Assembly (NCBI GenBank): GCA_021821195.1
Contig: JAKACT010000003.1
Location: 62,001 to 126,000, forward strand
Length of the DNA: 64,000 nt
Direction of reading: 5' to 3'
From: Pseudomonadota bacterium
GTDB lineage: Bacteria; Pseudomonadota; Gammaproteobacteria; Xanthomonadales; Xanthomonadaceae
In this document: in pieces, positions 47,719 to 59,197 of the stretch
Position numbering within the stretch: the stretch's first letter is position 1
How the letters are laid out: each line of letters starts with the position of its first letter
Made by a program: the position numbers and the translations under genes
Notes under the pieces: generated by a model
What the model saw: only the letters and a program-made list of their open reading frames with translations
The model's database searches: none
What the model was told of the DNA's origin: nothing

Positions 47719-48824
47719 ATGACCACCCTCCCCTGGAAGAACCCCGCCCGCGCCGAGGCGCTGCAGGCCGCGCTTGCGCGCCGCATCCTGGTCATCGATG
47801 GCGCCATGGGCACCATGATCCAGCGCCACGAACTGCAGGAAGCCGACTATCGCGGCGAACGCTTCGCCAGCGGCTATGACGCCCTGTTCGCGCCGGGCGG
47901 CCACGCCCACGGCCCCGGCTGCGGCTGCGAAGGCCACGACCAGCGCGGCAACAACGACCTGCTGTCCCTGACCCGCCCCGACATCATCCGCGGCATCCAT
48001 CGCCAGTACCTCGAGGCCGGCGCGGACCTGGTCGAAACCAATACCTTCAATTCCACCTCGATCTCGCTGGCCGACTATCGCCTGCAGCACCTGGTGCGCG
48101 AGCTCAACCGCGAAGGCGCGCGGCTGGCCCGGGCCGAGTGCGATGCCATCGAGGCGATCGATCCCTCGCAGCCGCGCTTCGTGATCGGCGTGCTGGGCCC
48201 GACCAGCCGCACCGCCTCGCTGTCGCCCGACGTGAACCGGCCGGGCTTCCGCGCGATCAGTTTCGACGAGCTGGCCGAGGCCTACCGCGAGGCCGCGCGC
48301 GGCCTGGTCGAAGGCGGCGCCGACATCCTGATGGTGGAGACCGTGTTCGACACCCTCAACGCCAAGGCGGCGCTGTTCGCCATCGACGATGTGTTCGAAG
48401 AGATCGGCGCGCGCCTGCCGGTGATGATCTCCGGCACGATCACCGATGCCTCCGGCCGCACCCTGTCCGGGCAGACCGCCGAGGCGTTCTGGTATTCGCT
48501 ACGGCACAGCCGGCCGATGGCGATCGGCCTGAACTGCGCCTTGGGCGCCAAGGACCTGCGCCAGCACGTGGACGTGCTGTCGACGGTGGCCGATACCCAC
48601 GTCAGCTGCCACCCCAACGCCGGCCTGCCGAATGCCTTTGGCGGCTATGACGAAACCCCGGAGGACATGGCCGTGATCCTGCGCGAGTTCGCGCAAAGCG
48701 GCCTGATCAACCTGGTGGGCGGTTGCTGCGGCACCACGCCGGACCATATCGCCGCGATCGCCGCGGCCGTGCGCGGGCTGCCGCCGCGGGCGGTGCCGAC
48801 GGTCGGCACGCAGGAGCAGGCCGC

Positions 48825-48828
<4 letters not shown>
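47719..48828 (+). CDS. metH: Methionine synthase, homocysteine-binding part
   Basis: 369 residues, the N-terminal homocysteine methyltransferase domain as a separate protein. [13 protein letters not shown] (about residue 28), [10 protein letters not shown] and the zinc-cysteine sites GLNCALG (about 270) and [10 protein letters not shown] (about 335) are intact. The insert PGCGCEGH (about 66) is unusual, a CGC cluster in an otherwise variable loop. It is followed, with ATGA overlap, by the rest of the enzyme; the split into two genes is known in Xanthomonadaceae. Together they methylate homocysteine with methylcobalamin. Confidence 0.95.
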
Positions 48829-51515
<2,687 letters not shown>

Positions 51516-51556
51516 AGCAAAACCGGCAGGCGGGAATCATGCCGATTCCCGCTGCC

Positions 51557-52216
51557 TCACCAGACCAGGTCGTCCGGCACCTGGTACATGGGATCGGCGT
51601 AGGGATCGTCCTGCGCGGGCGCATCCGGGTCGACCTTCAACGCGACGGCCTGGGCGAAGATCGCCTCGGCCTCGGCCAGCGTGGCGGCGTTTACCAGCAG
51701 GTAGCGGCCGTTCACCTGCAGCACGCCCAGCTCGCCGGCGTTGAGCGCCTTCAGCTGTCCGGCGGTGACATGCACGCGCTTGATCTTGCCGCCGTATTCG
51801 AAATGGCGGACATGGTCGGCGTCGGCCGCGTTCAGCGCCTTGTCCTTGAGGAAGGCCTCCAGCTTCGCCTTGGCCTCGCGACGCAGGCGTGCCTCTTCCT
51901 GCTTCAGCCGCTCGGCCTCGATGCGCTCGTCCTTTTCCTTCTGCGCGCGGATCGCATAGGCCTTGGCCAGGTCGATGTCCTCGCGCGACTGCTTTTTCTG
52001 CTGCTGGGGGTTGTGCGGGCGCGGCTGCGGGCGGCCGGGCTGCGCCTGCCTGCCGTGGTGCGCCGGCTTGCCGGCGTGCGCGGGCTTGCCGGCGTGCGCG
52101 GGCTTGCCGCCCTGCCCGGCCTGCGGTTTGCGGGCATCGGGCTTCGGTCGCGCGGCGGGCTTGGGCGCATCCTTGAAGCCAAGGCCAAGCAGCTGGTCGC
52201 GGAGGGAATTGCTCAT
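51557..52216 (-). CDS. DUF2058-family protein (nucleoid/RNA-associated, function unknown)
   Basis: 219 residues. The N-terminus MSNSLRDQLLGLGFK and C-terminus with VNGRYLLVNAATLAEAEAIF match DUF2058 (YaiL-like). Residues about 15-75 are a low-complexity, Pro-Ala-Lys-rich linker with three near-identical GKPAHA repeats (18-bp DNA units around 52062-52118), then a basic coiled coil (about 80-125). Convergent with metH and just downstream of slyX, 15 bases apart. The linker suggests a flexible nucleic-acid-binding tail (inference). Confidence 0.87.
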   Translation of the reverse strand: MSNSLRDQLLGLGFKDAPKPAARPKPDARKPQAGQGGKPAHAGKPAHAGKPAHHGRQAQPGRPQPRPHNPQQQKKQSREDIDLAKAYAIRAQKEKDERIEAERLKQEEARLRREAKAKLEAFLKDKALNAADADHVRHFEYGGKIKRVHVTAGQLKALNAGELGVLQVNGRYLLVNAATLAEAEAIFAQAVALKVDPDAPAQDDPYADPMYQVPDDLVW

Positions 52217-52231
52217 GTCTGGATCGGGCGG

Positions 52232-52459
52232 TCAGTAATGCGGAGGGGGCGGTTCGCTGGCGGCATCGCCGGTGACCGGGCTTGCGGCCATCGCGCTGCG
52301 CAATTGTCGCAATTCTTCCAGCGCGCGATGCAGGCGCAGCGCGTTGCTGGCTTCTTCGCTGCGGGCGGCGGCTAGCGCGTCGCTGAGTTCCAGCAGCGCC
52401 TGCTCCTGGAAGGCCAGCCGGGTTTCCAGGTCGACCAGCCGTTGTTCGAGATCAGTCAT
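52232..52459 (-). CDS. slyX: SlyX family protein
   Basis: 75 residues, entirely coiled coil (about 4-58; heptads of [18 protein letters not shown]) and a proline-rich end PPPPHY, the hallmark of SlyX. Function unknown. It overlaps the ugd stop by 4 bases (ATGA). Confidence 0.93.
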   Translation of the reverse strand: MTDLEQRLVDLETRLAFQEQALLELSDALAAARSEEASNALRLHRALEELRQLRSAMAASPVTGDAASEPPPPHY

Positions 52460-53814
52460 GCTTCTTCCTTGCGCAGCGAGCGTCCGCGGCCGATGCCGTA
52501 GTAGGCGATGCCGGCGGCTTCCACTTCGGCGGGTTCGTACAGGTTGCGGCCGTCGAACAGCACCGCATCCGCCAGCGCCTCTTTCAGCTTGGCGAAATCA
52601 GGGCTGCGGAACTGCTTCCATTCGGTGACCACGGCCAGCGCGTCCGCGCCTTCCAGCGCGTCGGCGGCGGAGTCGCACAGCACCAGGTCGTCGCGCTCGC
52701 CGAAGATGCGGCGGGTTTCGGCCATCGCCTCCGGGTCGAATGCGCGGACCGTCGCGCCCGCGTCCCACAGCTGCTGCAGCAGGCGGCGGCTGGAGGCCTC
52801 GCGCATGTCGTCGGTGTTCGGCTTGAACGCCAGCCCCCACACCGCGATGGTCCTGCCGCGCAGGCCTTCGTCCTCGCCAAGGTCGTAATGGCGCTGCATC
52901 AGCTCGAACAGGTGGCCCTTCTGCGCGTCGTTCACCGCTTCCACCGCCTCCAGCAGCCGCGGCTGCACGCCATGCTGCTGGGCGGTGCGCGCCAGCGCCT
53001 GCACGTCCTTGGGGAAGCACGAGCCGCCGTAGCCGGCGCCGGGGTAGATGAAATGCCAGCCGATGCGCGGGTCGGAACCGATGCCCTTGCGCACCATCTC
53101 GACGTCCGCGCCCACCTGCTCGGCGATGTTGGCGATCTCGTTCATGAAGCTGATCTTGGTCGCCAGCATCGCGTTGGCCGCGTACTTGGTCAGCTCGGCG
53201 GAACGCACGTCCATCGCCACGATGCGCTCGTGGTTGCGGTTGAATGGGGCGTACAGGCGCCGCAGCGTCTCCAGCGCGGAGGCGCTGGACGTGCCGATGA
53301 CGATACGGTCCGGGCGCATGCAGTCCTCGACCGCCGCGCCTTCCTTCAGGAATTCCGGATTGGACACCACCTCGAAATCGATGTCCGCGCCGCGTGCGAC
53401 CAGCTCGGCGTTGATGGTGGCACGCACCTTGTCGGCGGTGCCCACCGGCACGGTGGACTTGTCCACCACCACCACCGGCCGCGCGATGTGGCGGCCGATG
53501 GTGCGCGCCACCTCGCGCACGTACTGCAGGTCGGCGCTGCCATCCTCGTCCGGCGGCGTGCCCACCGCGATGAACAGCACGTCGCCATGACCGATGCCGG
53601 CCGCGGCGTCGGTGGTGAAGCGCAGCCGCCCGGCGGCGTGGTTGGCCTTCACCATCGGGGTCAGGCCGGGCTCGTAGATCGGCACGATGCCATTGTCCAG
53701 GGCTTCGACCTTGGCCGCGTCGACGTCGACGCAGACCACGTCGTGGCCGACCTCGGCCAGGCAGGTGCCGGTCACCAGGCCAACGTAGCCGGTGCCGAAA
53801 ATGCAGACGCGCAT
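52456..53814 (-). CDS. ugd: UDP-glucose 6-dehydrogenase
   Basis: 452 residues from the ATG at 53814 (the frame runs 12 codons further back, but the Rossmann strand starts at [15 protein letters not shown]). GTGYVG is the NAD loop, the catalytic cysteine is in [10 protein letters not shown] (about residue 260) and [11 protein letters not shown] (about 155) is the substrate loop. It makes UDP-glucuronate from UDP-glucose, substrate for the UDP-glucuronate epimerase at 12863-13873. It lies 38 kb from the polysaccharide cluster. Confidence 0.96.
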   Translation of the reverse strand: MRVCIFGTGYVGLVTGTCLAEVGHDVVCVDVDAAKVEALDNGIVPIYEPGLTPMVKANHAAGRLRFTTDAAAGIGHGDVLFIAVGTPPDEDGSADLQYVREVARTIGRHIARPVVVVDKSTVPVGTADKVRATINAELVARGADIDFEVVSNPEFLKEGAAVEDCMRPDRIVIGTSSASALETLRRLYAPFNRNHERIVAMDVRSAELTKYAANAMLATKISFMNEIANIAEQVGADVEMVRKGIGSDPRIGWHFIYPGAGYGGSCFPKDVQALARTAQQHGVQPRLLEAVEAVNDAQKGHLFELMQRHYDLGEDEGLRGRTIAVWGLAFKPNTDDMREASSRRLLQQLWDAGATVRAFDPEAMAETRRIFGERDDLVLCDSAADALEGADALAVVTEWKQFRSPDFAKLKEALADAVLFDGRNLYEPAEVEAAGIAYYGIGRGRSLRKEEA

Positions 53815-53831
53815 GCGCGGTATCCGTGGGC

Positions 53832-53868
53832 AAAAGAAAGGGGGACGCATCGCAAGGATACGTCCCCC
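53832..53868 (-). terminator. Rho-independent terminator of the FKBP gene
   Basis: GGGGGACG (53840-53847) and CGTCCCCC (53861-53868) form the stem; on the minus strand it is followed by TTTCTTTT. It ends 16 bases after the isomerase stop (53884) and precedes ugd. Confidence 0.88.
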
Positions 53869-53883
53869 GGTGTTCCGGAACGG

Positions 53884-54660
53884 TTACTTGCCGGACGGCG
53901 CCTTGACAATCTCCAGCAGCTCGACTTCGAACTCCAGCACCTGGTTCGGGCCGATCATCGGCGGGGCCTGCTCGCCGTAGGCCAGTTTGGCCGGGATCCA
54001 GAACTTGTACTTGGCACCCACCGGCATCAGCTGCAGGCCTTCGGCCCAGCCCGGGATCACGCCCTGCAGCGGCAGCACGGCCGGCTCGCCGCGCTTGTAG
54101 GAGCTATCGAACTCGGTGCCATCCAGCAGGGTGCCCTTGTAGTTCACCTTCACGCCGTCGGTGGCGCCGGGCTTGGCGCCCTTGCCTTCGGTGACGACTT
54201 GGTACTGCAGGCCGGACGCGGTGGTGGCCACGCCCTGCTTCTTGCCGTTCTCGGCCAGGAACTTCTCGCCCTTGTCGAGGTTGGCCTTGCCCTCTTCCAT
54301 CATCTTGGCGATCTGCTTGGCCTGCATCTTCTGGCCGAACGCCTGCATGATCTGCTGCGCCTGTTCGTCGTTGACCAGCGCCTTGCCGCCGTCCATCTGG
54401 GTGCGCAGCGCCTTCACCACGGTATCGACGTTGACCTCGTCCTTGATCTCGGAAAGCTGCTTGCCCATCGCCATGCCGATGGTGTAGCTGACCTGTTCCT
54501 TCTCGGTCGGCAGGCCCGGATAACCGGTCTTGTCGGTCGCGGCCTTGTCGGCTTCGGTGCTGCTGGAGGAAACATCGACGGGCTTGTTCTCGCCCTTGCA
54601 GGCGGACAGCGCCAGCAGCGTGGCGACGGCAATGGCGGTGGAACGGACGAGCGGCTTCAT
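53884..54660 (-). CDS. fkpA: FKBP-type peptidyl-prolyl isomerase, FkpA/Mip-like lipoprotein
   Basis: 258 residues. Signal peptide ending in a lipobox LSAC (cysteine at about residue 21), so a periplasm-facing lipoprotein. Residues about 55-140 form the helical dimerisation domain (SYTIGMAMGKQLSEIK), and about 150-250 the FKBP fold with VNYKGTLLDGTEFDSS and ELLEIVK. It assists folding in the periplasm. A second FKBP-family gene lies directly upstream. The gene symbol reflects the domain layout, not a one-to-one orthology. Confidence 0.9.
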   Translation of the reverse strand: MKPLVRSTAIAVATLLALSACKGENKPVDVSSSSTEADKAATDKTGYPGLPTEKEQVSYTIGMAMGKQLSEIKDEVNVDTVVKALRTQMDGGKALVNDEQAQQIMQAFGQKMQAKQIAKMMEEGKANLDKGEKFLAENGKKQGVATTASGLQYQVVTEGKGAKPGATDGVKVNYKGTLLDGTEFDSSYKRGEPAVLPLQGVIPGWAEGLQLMPVGAKYKFWIPAKLAYGEQAPPMIGPNQVLEFEVELLEIVKAPSGK

Positions 54661-54729
54661 CTGCAGGGAACTCCGGGATGCGAAAAGGGGATGGCGACGG
54701 GCGCCGGCGGAAACACGATCAGGTTGGAC

Positions 54730-55641
54730 TCATTCGACGCCCAGCAGTTCCACGTCGAACACCAAGGTGGAATTAGGCGGGATGGTACCGGCGGCGCGGT
54801 CACCGTAACCCAGCGCGGCGGGAACCCACAGCCGGTACCGGGCGCCCACCGGCATCATGCCCACGCCTTCGGTCCAGCCCTTGATGACCTGGTCGAGGCT
54901 GAACACGGCCGGTTCGCCGCGGTCGATGGAACTGTCGAACTTGCTGCCGTCCAGCAGCGTGCCAACGTAGTGGACGCGAACGCGCTGGCCGGGCTTGGGG
55001 CGCACGCCATCGCCCTGCTTGAGCACCATGTACTGCAGGCCGCTGGGGGTGGTGAACACACCCTTGGCCAGTTTGTTCTTGGCAAGGAATTCTTGCTCCT
55101 GCTTCAACGCGGCCTCGCCCTGCGTCTTGCGCTCGGCCTCGCGGGCGGCGGCCACGCGGGTGGACAGCGCAGTGCGGACCTGATCGACCTGGGCTTGGTC
55201 CAGCAGCGGCTTGGCGCCCGGGTTGGCGCCGTCCCTGAGCCCGCGCATGAACATCGACATGTCGAATTCGTTGCGGAAGCCAACCAAACCTCGGCCGATG
55301 TTGGCACCGGCCAGGGTCCCCGCCTTGGCGCGATCCAGCGCCACCAGCGGCTTGCCGGCCTTGCGCGCACCGATGTTGAGCATCAGCGCTTCGGACAGGC
55401 GCTTGGCTTCTTCGGCATCCAAGGTGGGCTGGCCGCCAGCAATGACCAGTTCGACGGCCTGTTGGAAGCTGGCCAGGTCCAGGTCCGGCAGGCCCGGGCC
55501 GATGGCCCGCGCCACGTCCTGGCCGAGCATGTAACCGACCTTGTCGCGCTCACTGAGGATGGCGCCGTCCTGGGCCAGCACCGGCGCAACCGCCAGGACC
55601 GCGACCAGCAGCGCGGCCAGCGCGCGCAACGAAAACTTCAT
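54730..55641 (-). CDS. FKBP-type peptidyl-prolyl isomerase, exported
   Basis: 303 residues from the ATG at 55641; the frame opens earlier, but the signal peptide MKFSLRALAALLVAVLAVAP fits this start and has a cleavage site at APVLAQD. The N-terminal part (about 30-180) is a long helical domain, longer than in FkpA, and about 200-300 is the FKBP domain (VHYVGTLLDGSKFDSS, VFDVELLGV). It is a paralogue of the neighbouring gene, 69 bases upstream of it, and has no lipobox. Confidence 0.88.
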   Translation of the reverse strand: MKFSLRALAALLVAVLAVAPVLAQDGAILSERDKVGYMLGQDVARAIGPGLPDLDLASFQQAVELVIAGGQPTLDAEEAKRLSEALMLNIGARKAGKPLVALDRAKAGTLAGANIGRGLVGFRNEFDMSMFMRGLRDGANPGAKPLLDQAQVDQVRTALSTRVAAAREAERKTQGEAALKQEQEFLAKNKLAKGVFTTPSGLQYMVLKQGDGVRPKPGQRVRVHYVGTLLDGSKFDSSIDRGEPAVFSLDQVIKGWTEGVGMMPVGARYRLWVPAALGYGDRAAGTIPPNSTLVFDVELLGVE

Positions 55642-55817
55642 CGTAACCATCTCCGGATGGCCTGCGGCGAGGAGCCGCACGCAGGCGCGTTGACCCGCCT
55701 ATTGTCGTTTGCACCGCGGCAGCCGGCAATCCTGCCGCGACGGCGGTCGCGCCAACGATTCAGGCGGATCTGCACGGCCACCGTGGCAACCATGACTTCA
55801 GTTGGGTCGATCCGTGC

Positions 55818-55857
55818 TTGACGTGGGATTTTGTAGTGTTATAGTTGCCTACAACAC
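55818..55857 (+). promoter_or_regulatory. Promoter with overlapping GntR operator
   Basis: TTGACG (55818-55823) and TATAGT (55840-55845), 16 bases apart, form a sigma-70-like promoter. The palindrome GTGTTATAG-TTGC-CTACAACAC (55836-55857; one mismatch between arms) lies over the -10 box, typical of sites bound by YtrA-subfamily GntR repressors, the product of the downstream gene. Confidence 0.75.
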
Positions 55858-55883
55858 CGAACCCCCAGAGCAGGACGTTCACC

Positions 55884-56165
55884 ATGAACCGCAAGCTCCA
55901 CAACTCCCTCAACGCGGCAATGGCCTGCAGTGCGCTGCTGACCCTTGCCGTGCTGGCCGGCGCCCCGGTCGAAGCACCGGTGCCCGATGCGCAGGCGATC
56001 GTCGCCACCACCCACGCCCCTGGCCACGCCAGCACGACGGCCGTCGAGTTGGCCGCCGCCCAGCCGACGGCGGCCATGGCTGCAAACAGCGAGCACCGGG
56101 TGTCCCGGCGCTCCTATCAATCGGTACGGATGCCGTTCTTTTCCTTCTTCCTGCCGCAGGGCTGA
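55884..56165 (+). CDS. Small exported hypothetical protein
   Basis: 93 residues. The ATG at 55884 has AGGACG about 8 bases upstream; earlier codons lie in the operator. A hydrophobic segment (about residues 10-30, AMACSALLTLAVLAGAPVEA) looks like a signal peptide with a cleavable site. The rest is rich in alanine and proline, with a basic stretch HRVSRRSYQS and an aromatic end MPFFSFFLPQG. I do not recognise it. It is the first gene of the GntR-ABC operon, 3 bases before GntR, so it could be a regulator of or substrate for the exporter (inference). Confidence 0.7.
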   Translation: MNRKLHNSLNAAMACSALLTLAVLAGAPVEAPVPDAQAIVATTHAPGHASTTAVELAAAQPTAAMAANSEHRVSRRSYQSVRMPFFSFFLPQG

Positions 56166-56168
56166 ATC

Positions 56169-56540
56169 ATGGTTGCCGTCGAATGGAGCGATAGCGCTCC
56201 GATCTACCGCCAGCTGAAGGACCGCGTCGTCGCGATGATGCTCGATGGGGTGCTCAAGCCGGGCGATGCGCTGCCCTCGGTCCGCCAGGTGGCGGCCGAG
56301 TACCAGCTGAATCCAATCACCGTCTCGCGCGCCTACCAGGAGCTCGCGGACGAACAACTCGTCGAGAAACGAAGGGGACTGGGCATGTACGTCACCGAAG
56401 GTGCCAATGCGCGCCTGTTGCAGAGCGAACGCGAGCGTTTCCTGCGCGAGGAATGGCCGCTGGTGATGGAGCGCATCCAGCGCCTCGGCCTAAACATCCA
56501 AGAGCTGCTGGATCCGCAGCAGAAGTGGGCACCCAAGTGA
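56169..56540 (+). CDS. GntR-family repressor, YtrA subfamily
   Basis: 123 residues: a GntR winged HTH (about residues 8-75; PIYRQLKDRVVAMMLDGVLKPGDALPSVRQVAAEYQLNPITVSRAYQELADE) and only a short C-terminal dimerisation region, the mark of the YtrA subfamily. These repress operons of ABC exporters in response to cell-envelope-active compounds. It directly precedes the ABC ATPase (the gap to its ATG is 8 bases; a GTG at 56537 overlaps the stop). Confidence 0.93.
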   Translation: MVAVEWSDSAPIYRQLKDRVVAMMLDGVLKPGDALPSVRQVAAEYQLNPITVSRAYQELADEQLVEKRRGLGMYVTEGANARLLQSERERFLREEWPLVMERIQRLGLNIQELLDPQQKWAPK

Positions 56541-56548
56541 GTACCGCC

Positions 56549-57412
56549 ATGACCACTCCCGTGATTGAAGCCCGCGGCCTGCGCAAGGCCTACAAGAAAA
56601 AGCTGGCGCTGGACAACACCACGTTCGACATCCCCTCCGGCCGCATCGTCGGCCTGATCGGCCCGAACGGCGCCGGCAAGACCACCGCGCTCAAGGCGAT
56701 CCTCGGCCTGGTCCCGTTCGACGGCGACCTGAAGGTGTTGGGCAAGGACCCGCGCAGCCAGCGCGACGAGCTGATGAACGAGGTCTGCTTCATCGCCGAC
56801 GTCGCCGTGCTGCCGCGCTGGATCACCGTGGCCCAGGCCATCGAGTTCGTCGCCGGGGTGCATCCGCGCTTCGACGCCGCCAAGTGCCGGCGCTTCCTCG
56901 AAGGCACCCAGCTCAAGCCGGGCCTGAAGGTGCGCGAGATGTCCAAGGGCATGATCGTGCAGCTGCACCTGGCGCTGGTGATGGCCATCGACGCCCGCCT
57001 GCTGGTGCTGGACGAGCCCACCCTGGGCCTGGACATCCTCTACCGCAAGCAGTTCTACCAGCGCCTGCTGGAGGACTACTTCGACGAGGACAAGACCATC
57101 CTGGTCACCACCCACCAGGTCGAGGAGATCGAGCACATCCTCACCGACGTGATGTTCATCCGCGACGGCAGGATCGCGCTGGATACGCCGATGGAATCGC
57201 TGGGCGAGCGCTACACCGAGGTCCTGGTCGATGCCGGCAAGCAGGACGCCGCGCGCGCGCTGAAGCCCATCGACGAACGCGCCCTGCCGTTCGGCAAGAC
57301 CGTGATGCTGTTCGACGGCGCCGACCGCGCCCGACTCGACGAATTGGGCGAGACCCGCACCCCCGGCCTGGCCGACCTGTTCGTCGCCACCATGAAAGGA
57401 ACCTACGCATGA
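56549..57412 (+). CDS. ABC transporter ATP-binding protein
   Basis: 287 residues from the ATG at 56549; an in-frame GTG at 56537 overlapping the GntR stop (GTGA) would add 4 residues. Walker A GPNGAGKTT (about residues 38-46), Walker B LLVLDEPTLGLD (about 152-163), H-loop in TTHQVEEIEH (about 190). The signature is degenerate: MSKGM stands where LSGGQ is usual, as in some YtrB-like exporters, and the Q-loop is not obvious in its standard form. It should energise the adjoining permease; 4-base overlap. Confidence 0.93.
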   Translation: MTTPVIEARGLRKAYKKKLALDNTTFDIPSGRIVGLIGPNGAGKTTALKAILGLVPFDGDLKVLGKDPRSQRDELMNEVCFIADVAVLPRWITVAQAIEFVAGVHPRFDAAKCRRFLEGTQLKPGLKVREMSKGMIVQLHLALVMAIDARLLVLDEPTLGLDILYRKQFYQRLLEDYFDEDKTILVTTHQVEEIEHILTDVMFIRDGRIALDTPMESLGERYTEVLVDAGKQDAARALKPIDERALPFGKTVMLFDGADRARLDELGETRTPGLADLFVATMKGTYA

Positions 57413-58476
57413 ACGCCGCCATCGACGCCGCGGGCATGGATGTCGCCAAGTCCAGCGTGCCCCGCACTCCGCCGCACCCCACCCACAAGCTGAAGCTGCT
57501 GCTGCGCCGCGAATTCTGGGAGCACAAGGGCGGCTTCTTCTGGGCGCCGATCTGGGCGGGCGGCATTTCGCTGCTGCTGACCCTGATGGGAATCGTAGTC
57601 GCGTTAGTTGCGGGACACCGCGCAGCGAATTCCGGAAAACTCCAGATCGATGGCATGGAAGTCAACGGCCTAGACCTAGGCGTGCTGACCCGTCACCTCA
57701 AGGCGGACGATGTCGCTAATTTTGGACAGGGCCTAGACATGTTTCTGCGCATCGGAAGTTCTTGGCCTTTCGTCGTTATGGCATTTGTCGTGTTCTTTTA
57801 CGCTATAGGCGCGCTGTATGACGAGCGAAAAGATCGCAGCGTACTGTTTTGGAAATCCCTGCCTGTATCCGATGCGCACACCGTGCTTTCGAAGGCTGCA
57901 AGCGCATTAGTAATAGCCCCGGTGGTCGCCGCGCTGGCTTCCATTGCGACGCTGTTGGGGCTACTGCTGATGCTAAGCGTGGTGACGCTGGCCTATGGCG
58001 GAAACCCGTTGACGCTGGTATGGAACGCCGCCAGCCCGTTCACTTTGATCGCGTCCAGCTTGACCTGGATCCCTGTCTTCACATTGTGGGCTCTACCGAC
58101 TGTGGGCTGGCTCCTCTTGTGCTCCGCTTGGTCGAAGAGCAAACCGTTCTTATGGGCCATCATGATCCCGGTGCTCGCTGGCATCTTTAACAGTTGGTTT
58201 GATGTGATGGAATTGTTCAATCTCGATTCCGGCTGGTTCTGGGGAAATATTGTGGGCCGTCTACTCGGAGGCACGATTCCCGGAATCGACTTTTTCTACC
58301 GTCAGGATCTCGCCAACTTCAGTCACGGCGACAACTTCAAGCTAATCCACAGCTTGTTGTCACCGACAGCCACCTTCACGAGCTTGCAGATACCGAGTTT
58401 GTGGATCGGCGCCGGCGCGGGCATCGCCATGATCGCCGCCGCCATCCGCCTGCGCCGCTGGCGCGACGACAACTGA
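57409..58476 (+). CDS. ABC transporter permease (ABC-2 like)
   Basis: 355 residues, start ATG at 57409 overlapping the ATPase stop. Six or more hydrophobic helices: about 45-68, 120-145, 163-192 and later pairs near 205-232, 255-270 and 340-350. The front contains LLLRREFWEHKGGFFWAPIW and the conserved YDERKDRSVLFWKSLPVSD segment of bacterial ABC-2-type permeases. The central 57590-58400 portion uses markedly more AT-rich codons than the ends or the neighbouring genes, suggesting that this part was replaced by recombination. Confidence 0.9.
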   Translation: MNAAIDAAGMDVAKSSVPRTPPHPTHKLKLLLRREFWEHKGGFFWAPIWAGGISLLLTLMGIVVALVAGHRAANSGKLQIDGMEVNGLDLGVLTRHLKADDVANFGQGLDMFLRIGSSWPFVVMAFVVFFYAIGALYDERKDRSVLFWKSLPVSDAHTVLSKAASALVIAPVVAALASIATLLGLLLMLSVVTLAYGGNPLTLVWNAASPFTLIASSLTWIPVFTLWALPTVGWLLLCSAWSKSKPFLWAIMIPVLAGIFNSWFDVMELFNLDSGWFWGNIVGRLLGGTIPGIDFFYRQDLANFSHGDNFKLIHSLLSPTATFTSLQIPSLWIGAGAGIAMIAAAIRLRRWRDDN

Positions 58477-58515
58477 TTCCCCTGGCCGCAAACGACAAGA
58501 CCAAGGAACCCGACC

Positions 58516-59184
58516 ATGCAGACCAAGCGCATCCTCTCCGTCGCCGCCCTGTCCTTGCTGCTGCCGCTGGCAGCGCAGGCCCAGCCGCCGCGCAGCGCGG
58601 ACACCGGCATCACCGCCGAGATCCGCCGCGAACTGGGCGACGCCCGCAGGGAAGTCCGAGCCGAGCTGGCCAAGGCCAAGCAGGATCTGGACACCGGCGA
58701 CCTGCAACTGCAGGACAGCCTGCAGTTCGGCAAGCAGGCCAAGGCGAAGCGGACCGCCGCTGAAAAAGCGGCGGCGGCCATCACCCCGCAGGGCGACCTG
58801 CTGATCGACGGCAAGCCGCAGGAGATCGACGCCGGCCAACGCCGCCAGCTGCTGGCCTACCGCGGGCTGGTGGTGGAAATCGCCAAGGCCGGCATCGACA
58901 TCGGCCAGACCAGCGCGGAAGCGGCGCTGGACGCGGTCGACCGGTCCTGGGTGAGCCTGATGTTCGGCGCAATGACCGGTAGCCTCGAGCGACGCATCGA
59001 GCGCACCGTGCGCGAACAGGTGGAGCCGGGCGTGCGCGGGATCTGCCGGATGCTGCCGCGGGTGATGGACTCGCAGCAGCGGCTTGCCGCCAGCCTGCCG
59101 CAGTTCCGCCCCTACGCCAACTTGGAACGCGACGACGTGGCCGACTGCGAGGACAGCGTCCGCCGCGAATTCGCCAGCCTCTGA
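58516..59184 (+). CDS. DUF2884 (YggN-like) exported protein
   Basis: 222 residues with a signal peptide (LSVAALSLLLPLAAQAQ). The remainder is mostly helical: RELGDARREVRAELAKAKQDL (about 37-57), and a region ITPQGDLLIDGKPQEIDAGQRRQLLAYRG (about 88-116) that is shared, in order, with the next gene (ISPRGELLVDGKAV...QRQQLLTYRN). Two paralogues in tandem, 13 bases apart, after the ABC exporter genes. Function unknown. Confidence 0.86.
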   Translation: MQTKRILSVAALSLLLPLAAQAQPPRSADTGITAEIRRELGDARREVRAELAKAKQDLDTGDLQLQDSLQFGKQAKAKRTAAEKAAAAITPQGDLLIDGKPQEIDAGQRRQLLAYRGLVVEIAKAGIDIGQTSAEAALDAVDRSWVSLMFGAMTGSLERRIERTVREQVEPGVRGICRMLPRVMDSQQRLAASLPQFRPYANLERDDVADCEDSVRREFASL

Positions 59185-59197
59185 CCTGGAGCACCCC

